Assembly: GCF_030272615.1 (NCBI RefSeq)
Contig: NC_081408.1
Span: 61,278,114 to 61,342,113 of the forward strand
Length of the DNA: 64,000 nucleotides
Direction: 5' to 3'
Source of the DNA: Cryptomeria japonica
Taxonomy: Eukaryota; Streptophyta; Pinopsida; Cupressales; Cupressaceae
Of the stretch, positions 35,414 to 48,609 are shown piece after piece; within the stretch, counting starts at the first letter, position 1; every line of letters starts with the position of its first letter. The translations under genes and the position numbers were made by a program. The notes under the pieces were generated by a model. It searched no databases, had not been told where the DNA came from, and was given only the letters and a program-made list of their open reading frames with translations.

Positions 35414-36631
35414 TATAATGGGGCCAATGTGTATTGGTGGGTGAAACGTGTGTGATGAGAGATCAAGAGGAAAACTACCCTTTCCCTCCAAGGAGGGATG
35501 AGAGTTTCACTATGGATTTCCCTTCAAATAATTTTCACCCAATTACATTGGAAGAGGAGAGGAGAATTCACTAGATTCAATCTCCAAAGAAGAAGATAAA
35601 ATTTTGAATGAAATGGGAATGATAAGCTAATCCCCTCTTCCTATTTGAAATGGAAAGGAATTGATTAAATTATGTAGTGCAAAAGTAACAAAGAACTGAT
35701 TATAAATTGAGATTGGAGTATGGGTTGAAGCTGTGCGCCTAGATCTGGCAGCAATATGTCGAGATGAAGTCACCCTACGAATTTGTGGTAAAGTTGCCCG
35801 GACCATGGCAGGAATGTACATGGTCCTCAAAAAAATTCGCGAAACAAAAAGGCTTTTTTTGCATCTACAAATGGAGCCCGAATCCGAAAGTATAGTTGTG
35901 TACCTACAACCTACATACAAAAAATATATGGAAATACATTGGGATTGGGAGTTTGCCTTCAGGTCAATCCCCAATTTTTGAATTGACCAAGTAATGAAAG
36001 AAAGTACTTGCAACTAGATGTAAATGAAGGACTGAAATGTAAATCACCTCAAGGGAGGTTGTGATAACAATGTCGATAGAAATGCTTGTGTGTAATTGAA
36101 TTTTGGAATCTATCTCCTCTTCAATGGTTAAATCCTTGACTTGAATGCAACACCTAGCCTTGAAGGGAGACTTGAGAATGCTCAATGATGGAAATGAATG
36201 CTTGAATGCTCTTGAATGCTTGATATCATGTAAACTTCCCACTCATCCAACTCATCCAACTTATTGAACTTATTGAACTTATGCAAATGAGAGGGCAAAT
36301 GTCACTAAAATACATGTCAATTAGGGTTAATGAAATTGATTTTCATCACAGGCCAACATTAGGGAAGTTTCCCACTCACTACACAACCTACAATGCATTC
36401 TTGAGGAAAGGTCCTACCCCAAAATAGGGTTGGGATAGGGGTGCCACACCCCTGTCCTACCCCTTTCTCCAAGGCAGAGTGCAAACAGGGTGGTGTGGAA
36501 GCCAAGGAAGAAGAAGATTCCAAGGGTTGAGCAATCTTTGATCTCTGATCAAGCTAGAGGATTTGATCTTGTGTGCGTGAGGACCCTAATGTAGTAAAAA
36601 ATTTCTAGGGTCACAATCTTATGACACTACA
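35414..36631 (-). repeat. 3' LTR of element E (1218 bp)
   Basis: Matches 41982-43236. The outer end reads TATAATGGGG against TGTAATGGGG in the partner, so its terminal TG has become TA. Inner end ...GACACTACA. Confidence 0.9.
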
Positions 36632-36649
36632 TTTAGCCCCCACTTTAGC
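36632..36649 (-). other. Polypurine tract of element E
   Basis: Minus-strand GCTAAAGTGGGGGCTAAA next to the 3' LTR. Element F has the same tract with one change (54563-54580). Confidence 0.88.
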
Positions 36650-37384
36650 AGGAGTATGAGCGTATGCCAATACTATTGATAAAGTACAAGGAAACAAGAT
36701 TGAAAGACTTTACCATGTAAAGGAGGAAAGATGCGCCAAGCCCCTAGTGGACTTAGGATCTTACAACTTCAACAAAGTAAAAGGGAAGATCGAGAAGGGG
36801 AGAACCATGACTACAAGTAGCAAAGTTCCCCTCACTATGAGTCATGAAAGCAAGGATACCAAATATTACAGAGAAAAACAAAGTTCAACAATTAATTCTA
36901 AGTATCAAGAAGGAAAATATGAGCGGAGTGTATACCCACATGTTAAAGAAATTGCGTGCAACTTATCAGGAGAGATTTATTTAAGGTAGGATACACCCAA
37001 GATAGGGAGGAGAAAGGAAGCACATTATCACAAGGATTTATCCCCCAATCCATAAATATACCCAAGGATAATGAACACAAAAAACAAGGTACAAGGTAGT
37101 TTCACTTTCCTCGGGGTCAGTATATTGTATGATAAATCATGTATATCATATATATATGTGCATACAACAATCATCATTCCCTAAAGAAGGACATTACTTT
37201 GGAAGAAAGGGAAGAGAGGATGTCTTTTGAGTCAACACAAAAGAGACCAAGAAAAGATATCAATGCTTTGCATCATCCCTAAGTAGACATTTAGGGAACA
37301 ATAGAAGAATAGGGATACACATAGAAGAATGGTCACAAAAGAGAAAGAAAGGCAATAGAGAGAAGATCTACAATGCTAATATTG
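36650..37384 (-). other. Element E 3' untranslated region
   Basis: About 735 bp homologous to 54581-55309 of element F (shared phrases around ggaaacaa..ttgaaagactttacca and ggggtcagtatattgtatgat). No pol sequence and no supportable ORF. Confidence 0.75.
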
Positions 37385-40300
37385 TTAATCTAGTATGACA
37401 TCTGCCTCCTGATCTTGTTGATCACTATTTCGGGAAGGTGAGCAACATGGAAAAGGAGCGACATCGAGCACAATAGATGGAGTTGTAACAAGATCCAAAC
37501 AAGGACTATGCTCATGTTGTAAGTCACTTTGTTTGATTCTAGGAGCTAGGATTAGGGTTTGTGAAAATTCAGTTGATAAATGCTTGTCTACATCAACATA
37601 TCCATACTCACTATTAGAAGCATTAGGAGTTGTATTGCCATTATGAATAACATTTTAACCCATTTCTTCATCAAATTTTAGAGAAAGAGGAGCAGGAACA
37701 TGAATAGGAGTAAAACCATTACATATTTTGTGCAACTTATGATTTGGAGATGTAGGTTGAACATCTTGCTTAGGAGAAAAGGGAATCATTTCAACTGTTG
37801 GAGTCTGAGGAGATTGAGTATTTTGAGGGATAGCTTCATGAGCTTGAACACGTTGTCTTTGTCAATGGTCTCTCACACAACATTTCTGGCGAGTCTTAGT
37901 GGAAGGTTGAGAAGGAAGAGGAACACTTGAAAAATTAGGAATGTGTCTCCCCTTGATAGTTCAAGGTTTAGGTTGAGGAATTTTTGGTTGAACAAGAGGA
38001 GAAGAAGGCCTCTTCTCTCGATAAGAGGAAGGAGGTGGAATTGCGCCATAGAAAGGAGGACTGGTAGGTGTAGGAAGAAGACCAAGTCCATCATGAGGAG
38101 GAGTTATAAGTCTAACCTTAGGTTCAGAATATTGTTGTTCTTCTTAAGAGAACGTATAGTCACATCCATAGGAATAGGTTGACGATCTTTCTTAGGAGGG
38201 AGATTAGTTCTATCCATGAGGGGAAGAACTTCATCTTGAAGAATAATAGGAATGCCAAGTTTTGGAGATCTAGGTTGACTTAAGGATAAGATCATATCTT
38301 TCTTCCATTTTTGATAAGATTGAAAAAGAGCATCACTCTGTGATAGAAGAGATTGAAATTGTTTAGGCCAAAAGAAATCAATAGGAACACTAGGGCTTAT
38401 TTTGGATGGATGAAATAAGCTATGGTTCATGGTTATTATTTCTCTATTATGGGGAAATTTCAAGCAATTGTGGATTGGAGAAGCAATAGCCTTCATGGAA
38501 GATAGCCAAAGATATCCCAGCTTCAAATGGAATTTCTCAGAAGAAGGTATGATAACAAAGTAAACATCCAAGGATTTAGTATGAACTTCAACAGGAAGGG
38601 TGATAGAGCCAATGGTAGGAAAAGAGAATCCATCAAATAACTTCACAACCACATTAGAAGCATCATATATTGGTTTATGCAATCATAAAGTGAAAAGATA
38701 CTCTTCAGTTATTACATTAACCATGCAAGAGGGATCAATAAGAGCACCATGATAAGGGATATCCTTTACCTTCACAACTATGTATAAAGGGCCATCGGGT
38801 GCTCTAATGGTCTCACTAGGGTCAAATGTAATACAAGGATCCATAGGCGCATCTTGTGTTTCTACCATATTAACCAAGTTCAGAGCCATAGAGGTGAATT
38901 CCTCATAAGAGAAAGAATTAAGAACAATCTCAATAATGTTAGAGGTATGAGAAGGAAAGGGGTCAGTGAAAATATTAAGATTTTGATTAGGAGGAGCTAC
39001 TAATTTATTCCATTTATCATTCACACTTGCCACAAGTATATTTTTATTATTAATCAAAACTTGAATCTTACTCTTCAATGTGAAACATTTTTCAGCATCA
39101 TGACTAGGTTGACGATGAGATTGACAAAATGAATTGTTATCAAAATAAGGGGATGTAAGTTTAGAAGTATCAACTTGTTTTATAGGAGGAAGTTTGATAA
39201 CGTTTATGTGCAACAATTGAGACATAATACTATGGAAAGATTAATTCAAAGGAGTAAACTGTCTTTCTCTTTGGAAATATTAAGAAATAGAAGGCACACC
39301 TAAGGTAGAATTCCTATTGTGGTTGTTGATTGTATCAATGAACTTGATGAAGCTTTTTGTTGGTTTGAACTTAGCAAATGGTTGTTGAATAGTCTCCCCC
39401 TTACCACTCAGAGCCATAGGAGTAGATTACTCTATTTGACTCACATCCAGTTGATAATTGTGGAGTGTTGCACACAACTACGGAAAGGAAGTAAATTTAA
39501 ACTAAAGAAGTTTTTCCCTGATATCTTTTTGCAAATTAGAAATGAAAATTTGTTGAATATCATTATCAAGTACATGAAAATAAATTTTAGCACACAAATG
39601 CTTATATCTACCAATAAAATCAGTCACTTTTTCTTTAACACCTTATTTACAATGCATTAAATCAGTCAAAGTGATTTTAGGACCAATGTTGTTTTGAAAT
39701 TGTTGGATGAAAGCATTTGTCAGTTGTTGAAATAAAGTGATAGAATAAGAAGGCAAAGAGAAATACCATTGTAAATCCTTATCTCTTAGTGTTCTTGTAA
39801 ACAATTTTGCAAGCAATCTTTGATCATAGACAAAATCGGTACACGGGGCTTGAAATGTTTTGACATTCGTAAGAGGATCACCTTTTCCATCATAAAGTTC
39901 TAATTGAGGGATCTCAACATGTTTAGGTGGCACAACTTTAACAATATCAAGAGAAAGTGGGCACACTAAACTTGGATTGACTCATAGAAGCAATTTGTTG
40001 TAAGGAAGACATGGTTTGGGCAAGATTGTTAATTTTTGCTTTGGTAGAAGAATGGATATTAGACATAGTTGATTGAGAAGGTGGTGTGATGTTATTGAAA
40101 GAAGGCATGGACTGAGAATAAGGTGGTGGGATATTATGATAAGTAGGCATAGGTGATGATTGGGTAGGAAAATGTACACTTAAAGGAGAAACAAAGTTGT
40201 TGAAGGAATTGCCCCCTTGTGTCACATTGATTGGTTGAGGAATAATAGAAATACTTATGGAAGACATAGGTAAAGATGGAGGATTAAATGAAGAATAGAG

Positions 40301-40860
40301 ATTTCCCCCATGACCAATGGTTGTAGGAAGGATATTTTGAGTTGATGTAGCCATGATGTTGGAAGTAAAAGTAGGAATACTAGTCATAAGAGTAGTCAAA
40401 GTAATTGAAGTATTGACTTGTGTTGAAGGTTGTGAATAACCTAGGTTTCGACACAATTCTTGATAGGCATGACATTAGAATCAAAAATATGTGTAATGCC
40501 ACGCAATATATCAATTCCATTCTTATCACTTTGAATCATGCACTTAAGGCCTTCAATTAATGGAAGAGCTTCACTATTAGGGTATTCTTGGGACATCCAT
40601 TGTTGAAAGTTATCAAATTGATTGTCCAATATAGAAAGTTGATCGATAGAGACCCTAGTTAAAGCTTCTTCTTCATCATGTGATTCATCAATGGGGTGAA
40701 TAGGGACATAATTAAGATGGGAAGAATTAGCATGATCCTCATTAAAGAACTCGCCTAGATTAGGCTCCATTTCCTCGGTAATTAGACCTTTGGAGGCCTT
40801 AATTCTAATGCTTCATCTAACGGGGATAGGATAGGTAGGACTAATAGTGGTAAAACTCAT
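37385..40860 (-). pseudogene. Element E gag/retropepsin-like polyprotein, broken
   Basis: Start ATG 40860-40858 (MSFTTISPTY.., as in F), end TAA 37387-37385 (..VILD). Order as in F: variable N-terminus, retrotransposon gag domain (LELYDGKGDPLTNVKTF, DLQWYFSLPSYSIT; 39900-39650), finger C-x2-H-x4-H-x4-C (CQSHRQPSHDAEKC, near 39120-39080), retropepsin-like region with LIDPSCMVNVI (38742-38710) in place of D-S/T-G, the WLSSMKAIASPIH segment, then a proline-rich and SPCLDLV tail. Breaks: TGA at 40815-40813 (CGA in F), a frame change near 40450, others near 39960, 39640-39230 and 38682, and stops in the tail. Confidence 0.85.
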
Positions 40861-41960
40861 GCACTAGAGGGAAAATTTGGATTTTGAATCTTGGAACAAA
40901 GCTTACAAAATTGATTAATTCAAAGTTTAAGAAAATACTAATTAAACAATTTGAACTTTGTTGGAAGAAGAGGATGACACAATTTCCAAAAATAAAAGGA
41001 AATTGGAATTTTAAAATTAGGACCAAGGGAATACCACTTAATTTTAAAATCATAATTTTTAAAATTAGGGCAAACTGTAATTAACCTCTCAATTTTAAAA
41101 TTTTCTTGAAATTTAAAATGTTGAATTTTGGAGGTATTTCTGATTCTAGAGGGATGAAAAATAAACAAAATCAGCCAATCTTCTGGATTTATGCTATTAA
41201 ATACAGTCATAACAGTCTCTCAAAATTTTGGAAAAAATGCTGAGGACCGTGGCAAGAACACACATGATCCGACCAACTTTTTTCAAAATTTTCAAGGATG
41301 AATATTACGATGATTTCAAAGCTAACCCCAAAAAATTAACAAATTTTATGATCTCTAGATGGGCGAAATGAAGGTTCAAATGTAAAAATAGGACCTTATT
41401 AGGGTTTTGAAGAAGAAAAGGAATTGAATTGCAAATTTGAAAAAGATCAAACCTAATGGGTAGGGACACCTTGGAAAATGTTTAGAAATCTGAATTTGAA
41501 TGAATTTGATTGAAATTTGCACAAAATCCAATTAAATTTAAAAATTAGAGTTTTATGACCTAACCACTTAATTTTGAAATTTAAATTTTGGGAAAAAAGG
41601 AGAGAAATTGAAAATTTGAATTATGGCAATGAAAACAGGTCTAAGAGCAATCAGAAATCTGAAAAATAAATGGAAATCCAATTTTTGCACAAGTTCAAGA
41701 TGAATTTTGAAAATTAGGGTTTTAACAAGTAACCACTTAATTTTATAAATTTGATTTGTAAATTGAACAAGACAATGAGGATATTGAATTTGACAAACAA
41801 AACAATTTTCAGATCTATGATAACCACAAGCAACTTTTAAAAATCACGAGTTCAATTTTAAATTTAAAAACTAGGGTTTTTAATGATTTAACCAGTAAGT
41901 TTGCAAAAAATTTAAACTTGCAAATGAAAAATATGCAATTTTATTTAAAGGAAAGCATGC
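40861..41960 (-). other. Element E 5' leader
   Basis: A/T-rich 1.1 kb between primer site and gag start. A phrase of the form aattagggttttn..taaccacttaatttt recurs about four times (near 41060, 41545, 41720 and 41870) and is also in element F's leader. No ORF is supported. Confidence 0.65.
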
Positions 41961-41978
41961 AAGACATCAGGTTCACCA
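41961..41978 (-). other. Primer-binding site of element E
   Basis: Minus-strand TGGTGAACCTGATGTCTT three bases from the 5' LTR. Shares TGGTGAACC with elements A and F. Confidence 0.78.
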
Positions 41979-41981
41979 AAA

Positions 41982-43236
41982 TGTAATGGGGCCAATGTGT
42001 ATTGGTGGGTGAAACATGTGTGAATCAGAGATCAAGAGGAAAACTACCCTTTCCCTCCAAGGAGAGATGAGAGTTTCACTATGGATTTCCCTTCAAACAC
42101 TTTTCACCCAATTACATTGGAAGAGGAGAGGAGAATTCACTAGATTCAATCTCCAAAGAAGAAGATAGAATTCTGAATGAAATGGGAATGATAAACTAAT
42201 CCCCTCTTCCTATTTGAAATCGAAAGGAATTGATTGAATTATGTAGTGCAAAAGTGACAAAGAACTGATTATAACTTGAGATCAGAGTATGGCATGAAGC
42301 TATGCACCTAGATCTGGTAGTAATATGTCGAGACAAAGTCTCCCTATGAATTTGAGAAAAAATTGCTTAGACCATGGCATGAATGTACACGATCCTCCAA
42401 AAAATCCGTGAAACGAAAAGGATTTTTCCACCTCTGTAAATGGAGCCCAAATCTGAAATTGCAACTACGCACCTATAACCTACATACAAAAAAGAGAGAA
42501 AATGGGTTGGGATTGGGGGTTTTCTTTCAGCTCAAACCCCAGTTTTGAAATTAACCAAGTAATGAAAGAAAGTACTTGCAAGTAGATGTAAAAGAAAGAT
42601 TGAAATGTAAATCACCTCAAGGGAGGTTGTGATATCAATGTCGATAGAAATTCTTGTGTGTAATTGAATTTTGGAATCAATCTCCTCTTCAATGGTTGAA
42701 TCCTTGACATGAATGCAACACCTAGACTTGAAGGGAGACTTGAGAATGCTCAATTCTAGAAAGGAATGCTTGAATGCTCTTGAATGCTTGATATCATGTA
42801 AACTTCCCACTCATCCAACTCATCCAACTTATTGAACTTATTGAACTTATGAAAATGAGAGGGCAAATGCCACTTAAATACATGTCAATTAGGGTTAATG
42901 AAACTGATTTTCATCAAAGGTTGATATCAGGGAAGTGTTCTGCTCACTACACAGCCTACAATGCATGCTTTAGGAAAGATCCTACCCCAAAATAGGGCAA
43001 GGATAAGGGTGCCACACCCCTGCGCCCCTATCTTAGGGGGACAAGGGCACCATGCCCCTATCCTACTTGTTTCTCTAGGGAAGAGTGTAGACAAGGTGGT
43101 GCAAAGGCCAAGGAAGAAGGAGATTTTGAGGGTTCATCAATCTCTCGTCTCCGATCAGGCCAGAGGATTCAATCTTGTGTGCACGAGGATCCTAATGCAA
43201 TCAAAAATTGCTAGGTTTGTAGTTTTATGACACTCA
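41982..43236 (-). repeat. 5' LTR of element E (1255 bp)
   Basis: TGTAATGGGG..CACTCA. It is 37 bp longer than the 3' LTR because of an extra GC-rich unit around 43010-43065 (gggtgccacacccctgcg.., ggcaccatgcccctatcc). A TATA-like ATTTAAG lies on the minus strand near 42873-42880. Confidence 0.9.
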
Positions 43237-46000
43237 ATGAGATGTATATGAGATGTGTTGAACCATTGTTTGACTATCTTCATGATAAAGGTGATTCCAC
43301 ATCACTCATTGTGAGTGGCATGTGTTGTCGCGATTCTCTATCACTTGCTTGTTCTACAGATATATATATGTATATGTTGTATTATCATTTTGTGGTTGCG
43401 GGATCTTGTAGGTACCAGACATCGACTCCACTTGGCTTCATAGGTTTGAGCATGTCTTTAATTCCAATGGCTTATGTGGCTCAGAGATGACATGAGTTCC
43501 CTTCCCATACTCTAGGTCTAAGTTGCTTACTGTGAGTCATCGACATCTTGGTGTAATTCGCCATGTCTATTAGTCAGTTGCGATTTTGTGAGTATGCATG
43601 TTGTTGATTTATTTAATTAATGTGGTTAAATATGTTTAGAGTAATTATTTGATCTTGAGGTGTGATTTTATAGTTAATAATGCTTAGTTTAATATATTTA
43701 ATTTATTGTCTTTGAGTATTTAATTATTTGATAATTAATGTTTATTTATTTAAGGTGGCTTTAAATATTTATTTGGTATTGATTGTTTAATCCTTATTAT
43801 CGTTTAATATTTATTTAATATTTTTTTAATGATTATTTATTTGTGTTTGACTATAGTTTAATTATTTGTTAGTGTTTAATGTTTTCTTTTGGTATTTAAT
43901 TATTTTATAAGCTTAGATTTATTTAATTATTAATTCTCCTTTTTGATTATTTAAATCTAATGACTATAGCTTGTGGTATTAATTATTTTTATAGCTTGCT
44001 TATAATAATTTGGGGTGTATAAAATACTTTAGCTTATAAAATAATATGCCCCCACTCATATAATTATAATATGTTTATATTTCTTTTACCTAGATTTTTA
44101 TCCCATTGGTGGAATTCGAATGAGAAATAATATTTTAAACTATATTGGGTAGGTCAAATATAATCCAAAATGAAATATTTTGATTGGTCAAGAATGTGGC
44201 TAAGGTTTTGATTTTCATGACTTTTTATTTTCACACCTATGATGGTTCACGGGCTACTTTTCTTGGCTTTCTTTGCAATTTTTAGCTTCTTGGCTCTTGG
44301 ATTTGGGATTTTGGTTTGCTGGAGTGTGTGTAGGCTCTTCATCAACTTCCTTCCACCACATAGGGTGCATGTTGGAGTCTTTTTGCCCTTGTTTTAGTTT
44401 TCAGTTTTTCATAATTGTATGCTTCGTTCCTGCATTGTTTTTAGAGATGGGAATTCTATTTACATCTCTTTGCTATTTGGTTTTGTTATAGTTTAAGAGA
44501 AATTTATGGGTGTATGATTACATTGCATAGTTTGGATTTGGGAAAAAATATTGTTTTGAGAGCATTGTCGTGAATGCATAGCTTGAGTATTGTATTTTAT
44601 TTATTGGGTTTATTTATCTACACATTAATAGAATTATTCCATATTGCCTTGGAGATTGAATCTCCTTTTTGTGAGTTTCATTGTGGGTTTGTGATTTTGG
44701 GTAATGTTGGAGCTTCCTGTGAGCCTCGAGTTTGGTATTGTCATGAAGGAGAGTCACAAAACCTCTTTCCTTTACTCTTGAATTCTTTTTGTGGTGTTTT
44801 GGAATGATTATTCTATGCTTTGAATGAAGCCTTAAGTTTGTATAGGAGATTGTTGGCTTTTGTGAAGGTTCTATGCAAGATTTCTGAGTTTGATAGCCTT
44901 TTTTTGTGTTTTCTAGAAAGATTTTTGTTCCTATGACAGTTATATGTTTTTGGCAATATCTAGAGCCTCTATTTTTTTTATTTGAATTTGTTTCCATATT
45001 CTGGAAGGTCTTTTCAATGAGTTCCTAGTGATATTGGTTTTATCATTTAATCCTATCTGTGCAATTTGCATTTTGGATTCCTTACTTAGCTTCTTTCTAC
45101 AAATTTTGGTCTCTATGACAAATGTGCCATAGAAATGGACATATGTGCCAAAAGAAAGTACAAATGCACCACAAGAATTGACAAATGCACCACTTCAGTG
45201 GACATATGCACCAATCTGCAATATTCTATGGTTTTTTCCAGTTTAGTGGTCTGTTTGATATTTGCTTAGCTTGGTCATGTACCAGAGGCATTTTGAGGGC
45301 TTGATTGATGTTTTCCAGTGTTGGTTGATTGGTTTTTATATCCTATTATGGCTTTCCTTGTGTGTTATTATCATTTTTTGATAGTTGTTTAGATAGGCTC
45401 TCTTTCATGTTGAAGTGCTATGAAAGAAGAGTGGTGGAATTGTGATTCTTGAGCCAATAAGTGAAAGGCCTTGTTGTGATTGTATCAATTGTTAATGATA
45501 GGTTTGATGGCCCTTTTTGATGGACATTGATGTATTTGGTTTCCAAGAGGCTCTTTTGGTTGTTCTTTTGGCTTTGTTCTCTTTTAGCCATTTGTATGTT
45601 CTTGCATGAGAGAAAAGATTGATGGTTGCATGATGATTGTTATGATTTCTGATTTGCATATGGTTTTGGAGCCTCTTGTCAATTTTTATTGTTGGGTCCA
45701 TGTTAGGGGGAGTGGGATTTCATGTGATGACTGAGATCATCAGAGATAGACAATGAGTTGATAAGCCTGTCACCTAGATTGCTAGGGCACATAAGAAGTT
45801 TTCCTTGTTGTAACCAAGTGATAACATTTTAATAAATTAATGGGATGGGAAGTAATTTACTAATCAAGATAATGAGTAGTTGATCCCCATTACTTGATCC
45901 TGGTGAGGATGTTTTAGGATAAGCTTGGGAAGACCACTTTGGTGGTAAGTCAATCTCCCCTTGACTCTCTCATGAGTAGAGATGCCTCGACATGTCTATC
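43237..46000. repeat. Repeat H, right part (unclassified)
   Basis: Begins with the ATGAG duplication of E. 43590-44060 is very AT-rich (ttatttaatt-type text like the Tat LTRs). TATAAAAT lies at 44018-44025 on the plus strand. 44200-45700 is richer in G/T without any recognised domain. The 21-bp array at 45118-45213 is listed separately. 45700-46000 may be the transition into copia element I. I see no LTR partner, RT or integrase, so the class is open. Confidence 0.4.
45118..45213 (+). repeat. Five-unit 21-bp periodic array
   Basis: acaaatgtgcca, acatatgtgcca, acaaatgcacca, acaaatgcacca and acatatgcacca begin at 45118, 45139, 45160, 45181 and 45202, exactly 21 bp apart. Between them are less conserved spacers (tagaaatgg, aaagaaagt, caagaattg, cttcagtgg). 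Confidence 0.88.
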
Positions 46001-47299
46001 TCGCCAAGATCATTTGCAACATGCAATACCCATCAGGTCATCCAAATAGTTGTATAACATGAGCTATACCATCAAACCAATAAAATCTACAATAAAGAAC
46101 ATCACGATCAATGTGGACAACCAAAACTCATAGAACATGATCGAAGAAAATCAACAAGCAACATGAATTTCTTCGTAACAACCTCAACAACTCGAATAAC
46201 TAGAATGATCATTATTTCATCACCGGAGCTCAAGAACACCAATAAAAAACTAAAATATACACTTGCAAAATTCCAAATCATGAACCATTCAAATTGAGTA
46301 CACACATGAGTGTCCCAAATACTCTCCAAAATCTGCACAATATAATAAATCAATTCCAGAGCACTACGAACCTAAAATCACAACTCTGCAATACAGAACC
46401 AACAGGAAAACCAATCATCCACCGGATTACCTAACTCTATAAAATCACCTTTTGGAACACGAAAACTTATATTGAATCAACTAGAGATAAGTGTCTCAAA
46501 ACCCATTAATCTGCATCAACACATTTGCAATAAATCAACTCTTTTCAACATGAAAGACAAGAAACACAGGAATATGTTGACATCAATGACAATAAGACAT
46601 TCCACCAACTATAATATCCAACTATCTCTCCCTTTGGCATTGATGGAAACATATAAATGTGAAAAAAAATCAATGCAAAAAAAGAAATCAACTCCAACAA
46701 TCTCCCCCCTTGAGATCATGCACACATAGCTCTCAACCTCAGATAAATAAGGCAGTTTTTTGCATGCTTTTCTCCCCCTTTGATAACAATGAAAAAGACA
46801 CATACAAATCTTTATTCTCTCCCTCTTAGACACACACTGAAATAATTCTAAACAACTAAATCACACGCTGACTACTCCCCCTGAGTAGCAGTACCCACTC
46901 ATCAATTTGGATATCATGATAAGACCATAAAGTCTAGTGGATTGATGTAACTAAATGCATCAGTTCACATAAGTAGGGGAAATCACCCCTAACTTCTCTC
47001 TCAGACATACAAATGTATCCGCAGGAAAAGGCTTAGTAAAAATATCTACAATCTATTCCTTTGTAGATACATACTGCAATTTGATTTCTTTCTCATTCAC
47101 ATTCTCTCTCAAGAAATGAAACTTGATTGATATATTTTTTATCTGAGACTATAATACCGGATTCCTAGAAATATTGATAGCACTAGAATTGTTAAAATAT
47201 ATAACAGTAGGCTCATTATAAACAACTCTAATATCCTTCAACCTCTACTTCATCCAAAGTACCTAAGTACAATTGCTAGTAGTAGCAATGTATTCAACT
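46000..47299 (-). other. Element I 3' LTR and 3' untranslated region
   Basis: Non-coding. Pyrimidine runs followed by tgat(g/a)acaatg phrases (46620-46640, 46703-46710, 46771-46790) match the polypurine area of element J (33040-33180). The block at 46980-47150 is homologous to 33330-33480 of J. The exact LTR edges cannot be fixed with one copy. Confidence 0.55.
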
Positions 47300-48609
47300 T
47301 CTATAGTAGATAAAGAAATAGCATTCTACTTCTTGATTTCTCAAGCAACCAACTTCTTTCCCAAAAAGAATACTTTGCCAGTAGTTCTCTTTCAATCATC
47401 AACATCACCTACCCAATCATCATCTATATAAGAATTTAAAGGGAAATCATCATTCTTTAGATACCACAAACAATAATAAACTATTCCCTTCAAGTATTTG
47501 AATAGCCTCTTCACAGTAGTAACATGACTTTCTTTAGGACTAGCTTCAAATATTGCAACAAGACATACAACATTCATAATATTGGGTCTAGTTTGAATCA
47601 AATACAATAGTCCACCAATCATAGATCTATATAAGGTTTGGTGAGCCTTTGGAGATTCATCATCTTTTGTCATCTTGCATTTAGTTACCATTGGAGTTCC
47701 AATAGGTTTGGAATCATCTAACCCAAACTTCTTCAACAATTCCTTCACATACTTTGATTGAGATATAAAAATGCCTTTATCAATTTGTGTAATTTGCAAT
47801 CCTAGAAGGAATTTCATCTCTCCTATCATAGACATCTCAAACTCTTTTTGCATATCATTAGAAAACTTCTTACTCAAATCATCATCTCTTCCAAAAATAA
47901 TGTCATCAACAAAGACTTCAACGATCAAAATATTATCATTATCAATCTTGAAGTACAAATTACTATCAACAATACATTTACATAATTCCGACTTCATCAA
48001 ATACCTATCCAACCTGGCGTACTAGGCTATAGGGCCTTGTTTAAGTCCATATAGTGCTTTCTTCAATCTGCATACTATGTCTCCTTCATCTATCAATGAA
48101 AATTTATCTAGTTGCTCAATGTAGACTTCCTCCTCCAATTCATCATTCAAAAAGGTTGACTTCACATCCATCTGATATACCTTGAAATTCTTATGAGCAA
48201 CATATGCAAGAAATAATCTAAAAACTTTAATTCTAGCTACCTGAACAAAATTCTCCTCAAAATCAATACCTTTCATTTGTGAATATCTTGTACATACTAG
48301 TCTTGCTTTGTTTCTAACTACTTCTCCATCTTCATTCAATTTATTTTGGAACACCCATTTAGTACCAATTACATTCTTGTCTTTAGTTCTCCAAACAAGT
48401 TCCCATGTATTATTCTTCTCTATCTGATTAAACTCTTCTTCCATATCTTTTACCCAATTTTCATCTTTACAAGCTTCAACAACTTCTTTAGGCTTCATTT
48501 TAAAAATCAAACATGTCTCTTCAGCAACAATTCTTCTCCTAGCCATCACACCTTTATTTTTATCACCAATAATTGGATTATCTAAATGATTTAATCTTAC
48601 ATTTCCCAT
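47300..48609 (-). pseudogene. Element I reverse transcriptase and RNase H
   Basis: Minus strand: [65 protein letters not shown], then a stop at 48022-48024, then VEVFVDDIIFG (FVDD catalytic pair), FLLGLQI, LYRSMIGGLLYL and RLFKYLKGI, ending in RNase H (SYIDDDWVGDVDD). Standard copia RT order. Stops separate 48609-48022, 48012-47392 and the RNase H tail. It copies the element's RNA. Decayed. Confidence 0.87.

Larger units (their letters stand above)
35414..43236 (-). mobile_element. Element E: gag/protease-only LTR retrotransposon (7823 bp)
   Basis: Minus-strand element with LTRs 35414-36631 and 41982-43236, duplication ATGAG, primer site 41961-41978 and polypurine tract 36632-36649. The internal region holds a single long gag/retropepsin-like coding region (40860 to 37385) and no reverse transcriptase, RNase H or integrase. 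Total length is within 7 bp of element F, which has the same layout, so the lack of pol is a family design and not a chance deletion. Non-autonomous: it must borrow RT and integrase. The coding region is broken by stops and frame changes, so E is older than F. Confidence 0.9.
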
